From contig JBPBPY010000405.1 of NCBI GenBank assembly GCA_050954505.1, forward strand, positions 1 to 14,921: a stretch of 14,921 nt of DNA. Reading direction: 5' to 3'. The stretch comes from JAQGMO01 sp050954505 (lineage in GTDB: Bacteria > Pseudomonadota > Gammaproteobacteria > Burkholderiales > Burkholderiaceae_D). Made by a program: the position numbers and the translations under genes. Positions 1 through 7,244 of this stretch are shown here, piece by piece; the first letter of the stretch is position 1; every line of letters starts with the position of its first letter. The notes under the pieces are model-generated. The model saw only the letters and a program-made list of their open reading frames with translations. It did no database searches and was not told the DNA's origin.

Positions 1-821
1 GCGAGGCGCCGCGCCGCGCTGCTTGAATCCTGCGCTGGTACCGCCTTGCCGACCAGATGGCGCGTGATGCAACCATCGCCATCCATGGCCAGCCAGTCAC
101 CCCGTGGTGACATTCCATCCCGATCAAGATCCCAGTCACTGAGTACATGGCGCTGGCGTCCTTGATGCATATGGTGCGCCGGCCGGTGGGTGTGGCCGTG
201 AATCATCGTGCTTGCACCTGTGCGATCAAACAAGTCCGTGATTGCCTGGGGATTGACGTCCATGATCTCGGCGCTTTTTTCGCGCTGGGCAGCGCGGCTG
301 CCCATGCGCACGCCCTCGATGATTTTCTTGCGTGCTTCCAGTGGCTGCGAGAGGAAGCCCTGCTGCCAGGCCGGGTCGCGAACCTGGGTGCGAAATGCCA
401 TGTAAGCCAGATCGTCGGTGCAGGCGGCATCGCCATGGCTGAGCACAAGGTGCTGGCCAGCCAGCGTCAACGCATAGGGGTCAGGCAGCAGCGTCATGGC
501 GCAGGCCTGGGCAAAGCGCTGGCCGATGAGAAAATCGCGGTTGCCGCAAATCCAGAACAGCGCCACGCCGGCATCGCTGACCTGGCGCAGTGCCGTGATC
601 ACCTGCTGATGGAACGGGGTTTCCATGTCATCGTCACCAGCCCAGTATTCGAACAGGTCGCCCAGCAGGTACAGCTGCCCGGTTTTCACCGCGTGCTGCG
701 CCAGGAAGGCGAAAAAGGCGGTGGCCGTGTTCGGCATGGCTTGCTGCAAGTGCAGGTCCGAAACAAAAAGCGCAACCGTTTCGGGTTGCGCCTTGGCGAC
801 AATGGAACTGTCTTCAGCCAT
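1..821 (-). CDS. lpxH: UDP-2,3-diacylglucosamine diphosphatase LpxH (3' end outside window)
   Basis: The reading frame starts at ATG 821-819 and stays open to the window edge (273 codons visible). It encodes a calcineurin-like metallophosphoesterase with the motifs of LpxH in order: SDLHL (residues 21-25), GDLFEYW (54-60), GNRD (93-96), SHGD (128-131) and HGHTH (208-212). These supply the Asp/His/Asn ligands of the two-metal site. By family knowledge LpxH hydrolyses UDP-2,3-diacylglucosamine to lipid X at the inner membrane face in lipid A synthesis. Family members are about 240-270 residues, so only a short C-terminal tail should be missing. The gene follows ppiB with a 22-nt gap on the same strand and probably shares its transcript. 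No clear Shine-Dalgarno sequence is seen before this ATG, which fits translational coupling. Confidence 0.93.
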   Translation of the reverse strand, partial: MAEDSSIVAKAQPETVALFVSDLHLQQAMPNTATAFFAFLAQHAVKTGQLYLLGDLFEYWAGDDDMETPFHQQVITALRQVSDAGVALFWICGNRDFLIGQRFAQACAMTLLPDPYALTLAGQHLVLSHGDAACTDDLAYMAFRTQVRDPAWQQGFLSQPLEARKKIIEGVRMGSRAAQREKSAEIMDVNPQAITDLFDRTGASTMIHGHTHRPAHHMHQGRQRHVLSDWDLDRDGMSPRGDWLAMDGDGCITRHLVGKAVPAQDSSSAARRL

Positions 822-843
822 GGTGGCTTGTGCCGACAACTGC

Positions 844-1332
844 TTAGACGATTTCGGCTTTTTCGATCACCACATCATCGACCGGAACGTCGGCAAACAT
901 GCCGGTGCGGCTGGTCTTGGTGGCCTTGATGGCGTCAACCACTTCAGTGCCTGCAGTGACTTTGCCAAAGACGCAGTAGCCGAAGCCGTCCTGGCCTGGA
1001 AAGTCGAGAAAGCTGTTGTTCTTGATGTTGATGAAGAACTGCGCCGAAGCTGAATGCGGGTCCGAGGTGCGCGCCATGGCCACCGAATACGGCTCGTTCT
1101 TCAAGCCGTTCGACGCTTCGTTTTCAACGGGCGCATTGGTTGGTTTTTGTTTCATGCCGGGTTCGAAACCGCCGCCCTGGATCATGAAGCCATCGATGAC
1201 ACGATGGAAAATGGTGCCGTCATAGTGGCCTGCGCGCACATAGGCGAGAAAGTTTTCCACTGTTTTGGGCGCCTTGGCAGCGTCGAGTTCCAGCGTGATC
1301 TTGCCATGATTGGTGGTGAGGATAACGGCCAT
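844..1332 (-). CDS. ppiB: Cytoplasmic peptidyl-prolyl cis-trans isomerase (cyclophilin) PpiB
   Basis: This 162-aa single-domain cyclophilin has no signal peptide and matches E. coli PpiB in size (164 aa). Visible family motifs are FHRVIDGFMIQGGGF with the catalytic Arg, the AMARTSDPHSASAQFFINI active-site segment, and FGKVTAGTEVVDAI near the C-terminus. Cyclophilins catalyse cis-trans isomerisation of Xaa-Pro bonds during folding; lack of an export signal places this one in the cytoplasm. The start at 1332 is supported by AGGAA about 6 nt upstream. It lies 49 nt downstream of ppiA, a paralogue, and 22 nt upstream of lpxH, all on the minus strand, which suggests one operon. Confidence 0.95.
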   Translation of the reverse strand: MAVILTTNHGKITLELDAAKAPKTVENFLAYVRAGHYDGTIFHRVIDGFMIQGGGFEPGMKQKPTNAPVENEASNGLKNEPYSVAMARTSDPHSASAQFFINIKNNSFLDFPGQDGFGYCVFGKVTAGTEVVDAIKATKTSRTGMFADVPVDDVVIEKAEIV

Positions 1333-1381
1333 GATAATTCCTGTATAGGTGACTAAAGGGTTGCAACGCGTTGCGGATTCG

Positions 1382-1969
1382 TTATTTGAGCAGCGTGGCG
1401 GATTCGATCACCACCGGCTTGTTCGGTACATCATTGCGGCCTGTGGGCACGGCCTTGATTCGGTCGACCACATCCATGCCCTTGACCACGCGCCCGAAGA
1501 CCGCGTAACCGGCGCCATCCTGGCCCGGATAGTCGAGGAATTTGTTGTCGCCGACATTGATGAAGAATTGCGAAGATGCCGAGTTCGGGTCGCTGGTGCG
1601 AGCCATGGCCAGCGAATAGGTTTCATTCTTCAAGCCATTTTTGGCTTCATTGCTTATCGGTGCACGCGTGGGCTTTTGCACCATGTTGCCATCGAAGCCG
1701 CCGCCCTGGATCATGAAGCCATTGATGATGCGGTGAAAAACCGTACCGTTGTAGTGGCCACTTTTGACATACTGGAGGAAATTGTCGGTGCTTTTCGGCG
1801 CCTTGTCGGCGTTGAGTTCCAGTTCAATTTCGCCCATGCTGGTCTTGAGCAGCACATGGGGCGCGTCCGCTGCCATGGCCTGCGCGCCGAAGCTGGCGGA
1901 CGATGCTGCAATGGCGAATGTGGCGAACAGGCGCAACGCCTGACGACGCGGGGAAAACGGCTTGAGCAT
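1382..1969 (-). CDS. ppiA: Periplasmic peptidyl-prolyl cis-trans isomerase (cyclophilin) PpiA
   Basis: The 195-aa product is a cyclophilin with an N-terminal export signal: basic MLKPFSPRRQALR, a hydrophobic stretch to about residue 28, and a probable AMA/AD cleavage after residue 33. The mature part carries FHRIINGFMIQGGGF and AMARTSDPNSASSQFFINV, closely resembling the downstream PpiB. It should isomerise prolyl bonds of exported proteins in the periplasm. The start was set at 1969 because AGGAAAA lies 4-9 nt upstream and the signal peptide begins there. The frame is open further upstream to 2077, but that extension would bury the signal peptide and cross a plus-strand promoter. The RR pair is followed by QAL, so a Tat signal is possible but the match is poor. 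Confidence 0.93.
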   Translation of the reverse strand: MLKPFSPRRQALRLFATFAIAASSASFGAQAMAADAPHVLLKTSMGEIELELNADKAPKSTDNFLQYVKSGHYNGTVFHRIINGFMIQGGGFDGNMVQKPTRAPISNEAKNGLKNETYSLAMARTSDPNSASSQFFINVGDNKFLDYPGQDGAGYAVFGRVVKGMDVVDRIKAVPTGRNDVPNKPVVIESATLLK

Positions 1970-2419
1970 GTTTTTTCCTGATGTTCGATGACTGAGCTGG
2001 TCTGAATTGCCGGCATGTGATTGACTATGCGACCCGGACTCAATGTTATACTTCGGCGAAAAGAAGCATTTTATCAAAAATACGTCTGGTGCTTGGTTTC
2101 TTCAGGTCACCGGCGTGGCAAGTGCTCTCACAAATGCAGGGATGTTTGCAGGGCGTGCAACTGTGAGGCAACTGCAAGACAACAGCATGGCAACCGTTTG
2201 GCAATCGCCAGGCAGTTGCGGGGACCATGCGTGGCGCTATCAGGCATACCGAAATCAGCGCCAGAACTGCCAATCCGTCGTGTCGTCCAATGTCGCCAGT
2301 CCAAACGTTGGCAAGGGCAATTGTTGTCTGCCACCAGCGTGCGGTGCCAGCGTGGATTGCCCGGCGCCGGCAGCCTTTGACGTGCCGTACCCATTGCTTA
2401 ACCCGAACCGATAGTGTCC
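1970..2419. other. Divergent intergenic region and long cysS leader
   Basis: These 450 bases separate ppiA (minus) from cysS (plus). I see no convincing gene. A plus-strand 123-codon frame (2043-2414) has no recognisable domain, begins inside the promoter and ends on the cysS start, so it is not called. The stretch after the promoter at 2021-2052 would be a roughly 360-nt transcribed leader. It contains an 8-bp perfect inverted repeat, GCAACTGC (2168-2175) with GCAGTTGC (2212-2219). A smaller hairpin, TGGC-AATC-GCCA (2199-2210), lies between the arms. Confidence 0.6.
2021..2052 (+). promoter_or_regulatory. Probable sigma-70 promoter for cysS (extended -10)
   Basis: An extended -10, TGTTATACT, lies at 2044-2052, with TATACT at 2047-2052. 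A TTGACT hexamer is at 2021-2026, but the spacer is 20 nt, longer than ideal, so the TG extension probably carries recognition. It points toward cysS and would leave a leader of about 360 nt. Confidence 0.5.
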
Positions 2420-3808
2420 ATGAGTGTTCTAAAAATTTACAACACGCTTGCGCGTGAAAAGCAGGTTTTCTCGCCTATCGTTGCGGGACAGGTGCGCATG
2501 TATGTGTGCGGCATGACGGTGTACGATTATTGCCATCTCGGCCATGGCCGCGTGATGGTGGTCTTCGACATGGTGCAGCGCTGGCTGCGCAGCAGTGGCT
2601 ATGAAGTTATGTATGTGCGCAACATTACCGATATCGACGACAAGATCATCCGCCGCGCCGTGGAAAACGGCGAAACCATCGGCGCGCTGACCGAGCGCTA
2701 CATCGTTGCCATGAACGAAGACGCAGCGGCCCTGGGGGTGGCGCCACCCGACCATGCGCCGCGCGCAACTGCCTATGTGCCACAGATGCTGGCCTTGATT
2801 GGCCAGCTCGAGGGCCGCCAGCTCGCGTACCGGGCCGACGACGGTGACGTCAACTATGCAGTGCGCAATTTTGCCGGCTACGGCAAATTGTCGGGCAAGT
2901 CGCTCGACGACCTGCGCGCTGGCGAGCGCGTCGACATCAACAGCGGCAAACGCGATCCGCTCGACTTTGTGTTGTGGAAAGCGTCCAAGGACAGCGAGCC
3001 CGACGAAGTGAAATGGGACTCTCCCTGGGGCAGTGGCCGGCCCGGCTGGCATATCGAATGCTCGGCGATGGCGTGCGAGCTGCTTGGCGAGCGCTTTGAC
3101 CTGCATGGGGGCGGGCAGGACCTGCAATTTCCCCACCATGAAAACGAGATCGCCCAGTCCGAAGGGGCATTTGGCCATGCTTTCGTGAACTACTGGATGC
3201 ACAATGGTTTCGTGCGCATCGACGATGAAAAAATGTCCAAGTCGCTGGGCAACTTCTTTACCATCCGCGAAGTGCTGCTGAAATACGATGCCGAGGTGCT
3301 GCGCTTCTTCATCCTGCGCGCCCACTACCGCAGTCCGCTGAATTATTCCGATGCCCATCTCGACGACGCCAAGGTCGCACTCAGCCGGCTCTACACTGCA
3401 CTGAAGGACACTACGCCCGACGAGTTGCCACTCGATCGCGACGAGGCGCATGCGCAGCGTTTTTGCGCGGCGATGAACGACGACTTCAACACGCCCATGG
3501 CCGTATCGGTCCTGTTCGACCTGGCTAACGAACTCAACCGCGATCGTTCGCCGGTGGTGGCGCGCCAGTTGCGCGGACTGGCCGGATTGCTGGGATTGGC
3601 ACAGCGCCCACCGCAGGACTTTCTGCAGGGTGCAGGCCAGGCCGGCGCCGGTGACACGGCCGCCATCGAAGGCTTGATCGCCGCGCGAACCCAGGCCAAG
3701 GCCGCACGCGACTTTGGCAAGGCCGACAGCCTGCGCCAGGAATTGCTGGCGCAAGGCATTGTGCTGGAAGACAAGCCGGGCGGCGTGACCGAATGGAGAA
3801 GGGCTTGA
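2420..3808 (+). CDS. cysS: Cysteinyl-tRNA synthetase
   Basis: The 462-aa product is class I cysteine-tRNA ligase, charging tRNA-Cys with cysteine in the cytoplasm. Visible signatures are CGMTVYDYCHLGH (30-42, containing the HIGH-type HLGH), WHIECSAM, LHGGGQDLQFPHHENE and KMSKS (271-275). The family's zinc ligands are all present at the expected positions: C30, C214, H239 and E243. Length matches the E. coli enzyme (461 aa). ATG 2420 is preferred over an in-frame GTG at 2414 because the protein then begins at the usual position, but no strong Shine-Dalgarno sequence is present. The next gene starts 6 nt after the stop, so the two are probably cotranscribed. Confidence 0.97.
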   Translation: MSVLKIYNTLAREKQVFSPIVAGQVRMYVCGMTVYDYCHLGHGRVMVVFDMVQRWLRSSGYEVMYVRNITDIDDKIIRRAVENGETIGALTERYIVAMNEDAAALGVAPPDHAPRATAYVPQMLALIGQLEGRQLAYRADDGDVNYAVRNFAGYGKLSGKSLDDLRAGERVDINSGKRDPLDFVLWKASKDSEPDEVKWDSPWGSGRPGWHIECSAMACELLGERFDLHGGGQDLQFPHHENEIAQSEGAFGHAFVNYWMHNGFVRIDDEKMSKSLGNFFTIREVLLKYDAEVLRFFILRAHYRSPLNYSDAHLDDAKVALSRLYTALKDTTPDELPLDRDEAHAQRFCAAMNDDFNTPMAVSVLFDLANELNRDRSPVVARQLRGLAGLLGLAQRPPQDFLQGAGQAGAGDTAAIEGLIAARTQAKAARDFGKADSLRQELLAQGIVLEDKPGGVTEWRRA

Positions 3809-3814
3809 GCGGCG

Positions 3815-4462
3815 ATGAGCAAACTCCCTGACGGGCTGGCGGCTGCGTCGCTGCCTTCCTACTGGAACGACGCAAAGATCGAGCTCATGAAGCGCGACCG
3901 CATCATGCGCAAGCTGATCCCGCAATTCGGCGACCTGCATCTGATTGGCCGCGGCGAGCCCTTCACCACCCTGGCGCGTTCGATTGTCGGCCAGCAGATT
4001 TCGGTGTCATCGGCCGAGACCGTGTGGCGCAAGCTGCAGGCGGCCTGCCCGAAGTGGTCGCCGGCCCAGGTGCTCAAGACCAGTGCCGAGCAACTCGTTG
4101 CTTGCGGCCTGTCGAAACGCAAGCTGGAATACATCCTCGACCTTGCCGACCATTTCAAGGCCAAGCGCGTGCATGCGGCGCAATGGAATGAAATGGACGA
4201 TGAAGAAGTCATCGCCGAATTGGTGCGGATTCGCGGCATTGGCCGCTGGACTGCCGAGATGTTTTTGATCTTCAATATGCTGCGGCCGAATATCCTGCCG
4301 CTTGACGACGCCGGCCTGCTGCGTGGCATCAGCATCAACTACTTTTCCGGCGAACCGGTTTCCCGCAGCGATGCCCGCGAAGTCTCGGCCAACTGGGAGC
4401 CTTACCGCACGGTTGCGACCTGGTACCTGTGGCGCAGCCTGGACGTGCCGATTGAGTATTGA
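3815..4462 (+). CDS. alkA: DNA-3-methyladenine glycosylase, AlkA-type HhH-GPD family
   Basis: The 215-aa product contains the helix-hairpin-helix/GPD fold of base-excision DNA glycosylases: GLSKRKLEYI (98-107), the hairpin IRGIGRWTAEMFL (139-151) and LPLDDAGL (161-168). D165 is the expected catalytic aspartate, by comparison with E. coli AlkA D238. The C-terminal WEPYRTVATWYLWR also matches AlkA. It lacks the extra N-terminal domain of the 282-aa E. coli protein, as many beta-proteobacterial homologues do. The likely role is removal of alkylated purines from DNA. The start at 3815 has GGAGAAGG at 3793-3800 as a rather distant Shine-Dalgarno candidate. It follows cysS by 6 nt. The gene symbol is by family and a more exact subtype is uncertain. 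Confidence 0.9.
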   Translation: MSKLPDGLAAASLPSYWNDAKIELMKRDRIMRKLIPQFGDLHLIGRGEPFTTLARSIVGQQISVSSAETVWRKLQAACPKWSPAQVLKTSAEQLVACGLSKRKLEYILDLADHFKAKRVHAAQWNEMDDEEVIAELVRIRGIGRWTAEMFLIFNMLRPNILPLDDAGLLRGISINYFSGEPVSRSDAREVSANWEPYRTVATWYLWRSLDVPIEY

Positions 4463-4485
4463 CTTGGTTTCGAGTTGGTTATAAT
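4459..4485 (+). promoter_or_regulatory. Sigma-70 promoter for accA
   Basis: A consensus TATAAT (4480-4485) is preceded by TTGACT (4459-4464) with a 15-nt spacer, slightly short. The -35 overlaps the alkA stop codon. It would give an accA leader of about 135 nt, separating accA-tilS expression from cysS-alkA. Confidence 0.6.
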
Positions 4486-4627
4486 GCCAGCTTATTGCAT
4501 TTTGGTAAGCGCATGCCCCGGTTTGCGATGGTGATGCAAGACGGCGATGGCTGCCTGCGCTGCTGTACCTGCGCTTTGGCATTGGTGCTCGTGCAGGTGA
4601 ATGAAGACCTAATTTGACGGAGGTACG

Positions 4628-5602
4628 GTGAGTAAAATCACTTTTCTGAATTTCGAGCAGCCAATTGCCGAACTCGATACAAAAATTGAAGAGCTGCGGT
4701 TTGTCCAGGATGATTCGGCTGTCGATATTTCCGAGGAAATCGACCGCCTGTCGAAAAAAAGCCAGCAACTGACCAAGGATATCTACGCCAAGCTCACGCC
4801 TTGGCAAGTCTCGCAGATCGCCCGTCATCCACAGCGTCCATACACCATGGACTATGTGAATGAAATCTTTACCGATTTCCATGAATTGCACGGCGACCGC
4901 AGTTACGCCGACGACCTCTCGATCGTCGGCGGCCTGGCACGCTTCAATGGCCAGTCCTGCATGGTGATCGGCCATCAAAAAGGGCGTGACACCAAGGAGC
5001 GCGCGCTGCGCAACTTCGGCATGCCGAAACCCGAAGGGTATCGCAAGGCGATGCGCCTGATGAAGGTGGCAGAAAAATTCGGCCTGCCGATCTTCACCTT
5101 TGTCGATACCCCGGGTGCGTTTCCTGGTATCGATGCCGAAGAGCGCGGCCAGTCCGAAGCCATTGGCCACAATCTGTATGTGATGGCCGAACTGAAGGTG
5201 CCGCTGATTGCCACCATCATCGGCGAGGGTGGTTCAGGCGGTGCGCTGGCCATTGCCGTGGGCGACGCGGTGCTGATGCTGCAATATGCAACCTACTCGG
5301 TCATTTCGCCCGAAGGCTGCGCCTCCATCCTGTGGAAGACTTCGGAGCGCGCAGCCGATGCGGCCGAAGCACTGGGCCTGACCGCGCATCGTCTCAAAGC
5401 CATGGGCTTGATCGACAAGATCATCAGCGAACCGCTGGGCGGCGCCCATCGTGATCCGAAACAGATGGCTGCCATGTTGAAGCGTGGCCTGGCGGACTCC
5501 TTGCGCCAGTTTACCGGCATGAGCGTGAAGGATCTGCAAAACGCCCGTCACGAAAAGCTGATGAGTTATGGCAAATTCAAGGAAATCACGCAAGCAGAGT
5601 GA
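4628..5602 (+). CDS. accA: Acetyl-CoA carboxylase carboxyltransferase subunit alpha
   Basis: The 324-aa product matches AccA throughout (E. coli 319 aa), starting with the typical FLNFEQPIAELDTKIEELR. Other family stretches are LHGDRSYADDLSIVGGLA, KEGRDTKER-like HQKGRDTKERALRNFGM, FVDTPGAFPGIDAEERGQ and the GEGGSGGALAIAVGD oxyanion/CoA region. With AccD it transfers the carboxyl group from carboxybiotin-BCCP to acetyl-CoA to give malonyl-CoA, the first step of fatty acid synthesis. The start is GTG at 4628, supported by ACGGAGG at 4617-4623. It has its own promoter about 140 nt upstream and overlaps the next gene, tilS, by 35 nt. Confidence 0.97.
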   Translation: MSKITFLNFEQPIAELDTKIEELRFVQDDSAVDISEEIDRLSKKSQQLTKDIYAKLTPWQVSQIARHPQRPYTMDYVNEIFTDFHELHGDRSYADDLSIVGGLARFNGQSCMVIGHQKGRDTKERALRNFGMPKPEGYRKAMRLMKVAEKFGLPIFTFVDTPGAFPGIDAEERGQSEAIGHNLYVMAELKVPLIATIIGEGGSGGALAIAVGDAVLMLQYATYSVISPEGCASILWKTSERAADAAEALGLTAHRLKAMGLIDKIISEPLGGAHRDPKQMAAMLKRGLADSLRQFTGMSVKDLQNARHEKLMSYGKFKEITQAE

Positions 5603-7031
5603 GGCTGGCGCCAGCTCCCATGCTGGCGCTGCGGCGATCGAACGCGCGCTCGGGAACTTCCTGCCGCGCGTTTTTTCTGGTGCGATGACAGATTCCGGCC
5701 AGCGCGGCACGGCTGCTGAACCTGTGGCGATTGGCATTGCATTGAGCGGTGGACTCGATTCGATGGTCCTGCTCGATGTGGCCAGCCGTTTCGCTCGCTC
5801 CCACGCAATCGTCCTGTGGGCTTTCCATGTCCATCATGGCTTGAGTGTGCATGCCGACGCCTGGGTTGACTTTTGCCGCGCCCAGGCCGACGCGCAGGGC
5901 GCGCGCTTCGACATGCGTGCGGTGCAGGTACGCGCAGACGATGCGCGCGGCGTCGAAGAAGCGGCGCGCGTGGCACGTTACGCGGCGCTCGGGCAGATGT
6001 GCCGCGCCCACGGCGTGCCATTGCTGCTGGCGGCACATCATCGCGATGACCAGGCCGAGACCGTGCTGCTGCAATTGATGCGCGGCGCAGGCGCAGCCGG
6101 CCTCTCCGGCATGGCGGCGCTGCAGGCCGTCCATCCCTTGCTGGGTGAGGGTGTCATGCTGGGGCGGCCATTGCTTGGCATTGCCCGCGCCGAACTCGAG
6201 CAGGCTGCCAGCGCGGCAGGCCTGGATTTCGTCTCCGATGAGTCGAACCTGGACCGGCGCTACCGGCGCAATGCGCTGCGCCACGACATCATGCCGATGC
6301 TGGATCAGCACTTTCCGGGTTTCGCCGCACTGGTGGCGCGTAGCGCAACGCATATGCAGGCCAGCCAGCACCTGCTGCATGAACTGGCTCAGCTCGACAT
6401 GGCGGCATGCGTTGCTCCCTGTGCGGACACTGGACGCACTTCACTGGCCGTTGCCGCACTGGCCAGCCTCTCGTCCCGGCGCGCCGACAACCTGCTGCGC
6501 GATTGGCTGCACGGTCACGGTGCCTCTGTACCCAGCACGGCGCGGCTGGCCGAGATTCGCAGCCAGATGCTCGACGCCGACAGTGATACCCAGCCGTTCT
6601 TCGACTTTGCCGACCTGACCCTGCACCGCATCGATGGCCGGCTCGAACTGCATGCGCGCCTGGGCGTGCCACCGGAAGACCCGGTCACGCTGTCCTGGGA
6701 CGGCGAAGCCGTGCTGGAAGTGCCGGCTTGGCAGGGGCGGCTGATTTTCGAGCCGACCGCTGGGCCCGGCCTGAGTGTCCAGCGTTTATCGGCCACGCTG
6801 GCGCTGCACCCGCGGGTTGGCCAGGAGCGTTTGAAGCTGGCACACAACCGGCCCAGCAAATCGCTCAAGAGCCTGTTCCAGGAAGCCGGCGTGTCGTCAT
6901 GGAAGCGCAAGTGGTCGCCTTTGCTGTATCTTGGAGATGACCTGGTCTTTGTGGCGGGCATCGGTGTGGATTCCCGCCACCTTGAGGCAGGGCCGGCAAT
7001 GCTGGTGCGCTGGGAAGCAACGCGCCGCTGA
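5568..7031 (+). CDS. tilS: tRNA(Ile)-lysidine synthetase TilS
   Basis: The product (487 aa from ATG 5568) is an N-type ATP pyrophosphatase with the PP-loop SGGLDS at 60-65, then HVHHGL and LLAAHHRDDQAETVLLQLMRG. The C-terminal TilS domain includes NRPSKSLKSLFQEAGV and LVFVAGIGVDSR. TilS adds lysine to C34 of the minor tRNA-Ile, changing its decoding from AUG to AUA; it is essential in most bacteria. The start is unsettled. ATG 5568 overlaps accA by 35 nt but keeps the IERALGNFLPRV helix typical of TilS N-termini; ATG 5685 would remove it and leaves only about 20 residues before the PP-loop. No strong Shine-Dalgarno sequence is visible for either, so coupling to accA translation is likely. Confidence 0.94.
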   Translation: MANSRKSRKQSEAGASSHAGAAAIERALGNFLPRVFSGAMTDSGQRGTAAEPVAIGIALSGGLDSMVLLDVASRFARSHAIVLWAFHVHHGLSVHADAWVDFCRAQADAQGARFDMRAVQVRADDARGVEEAARVARYAALGQMCRAHGVPLLLAAHHRDDQAETVLLQLMRGAGAAGLSGMAALQAVHPLLGEGVMLGRPLLGIARAELEQAASAAGLDFVSDESNLDRRYRRNALRHDIMPMLDQHFPGFAALVARSATHMQASQHLLHELAQLDMAACVAPCADTGRTSLAVAALASLSSRRADNLLRDWLHGHGASVPSTARLAEIRSQMLDADSDTQPFFDFADLTLHRIDGRLELHARLGVPPEDPVTLSWDGEAVLEVPAWQGRLIFEPTAGPGLSVQRLSATLALHPRVGQERLKLAHNRPSKSLKSLFQEAGVSSWKRKWSPLLYLGDDLVFVAGIGVDSRHLEAGPAMLVRWEATRR

Positions 7032-7182
7032 CCTGCACGGCAAGGTTCTCGTATCCTCGGCTTCGGTAGCTCAGTGCGGTGTAGTGCAGAGTGCTGCTGC
7101 CTGCTGGTCGCTGCCCGCTGCTGCCTACTGCGTGGCGATGGGCGCAGGAGGCGGCGCTGGTTCTGATGCAAGGCAGCGATTC

Positions 7183-7211
7183 TTGTCATTCCACTTGACA
7201 CCTTGTACAAT
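7183..7211 (+). promoter_or_regulatory. Sigma-70 promoter for lysC
   Basis: TTGTCA (7183-7188) and TACAAT (7206-7211) are separated by exactly 17 nt, with a TG two bases before the -10. The predicted start near 7218 leaves a leader of about 27 nt before the lysC ATG, so there is no room for a lysine riboswitch. Confidence 0.65.
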
Positions 7212-7244
7212 CTCCGGTTTTTCCGCCTTTCTCTACCTATCCCC

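Noticed and set aside
1970..2080. Minus-strand N-terminal extension of ppiA to 2077
   Set aside because: It would place 36 residues before a clear signal peptide and lacks a Shine-Dalgarno sequence, whereas ATG 1969 has AGGAAAA.
2043..2414. 123-codon plus-strand frame upstream of cysS
   Set aside because: It starts within the -10 region, has no Shine-Dalgarno sequence, an odd Cys/Gln/Pro-rich composition and no recognisable domain. The region is better read as leader.
2429..3940. 503-codon minus-strand open frame opposite cysS
   Set aside because: It is the antisense shadow of cysS and alkA; no recognisable protein, and cysS has all catalytic and zinc motifs.
4007..5170. 387-codon minus-strand frame spanning alkA-accA
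   Set aside because: It crosses the accA promoter and is antisense to two well-identified genes.
7066..7100. tRNA-like string TTCGGTAGCTCAGTGCGG before lysC
   Set aside because: It resembles a D-arm consensus, but there is no acceptor stem, anticodon stem or T-arm (GGTTCGA) at the right distances.
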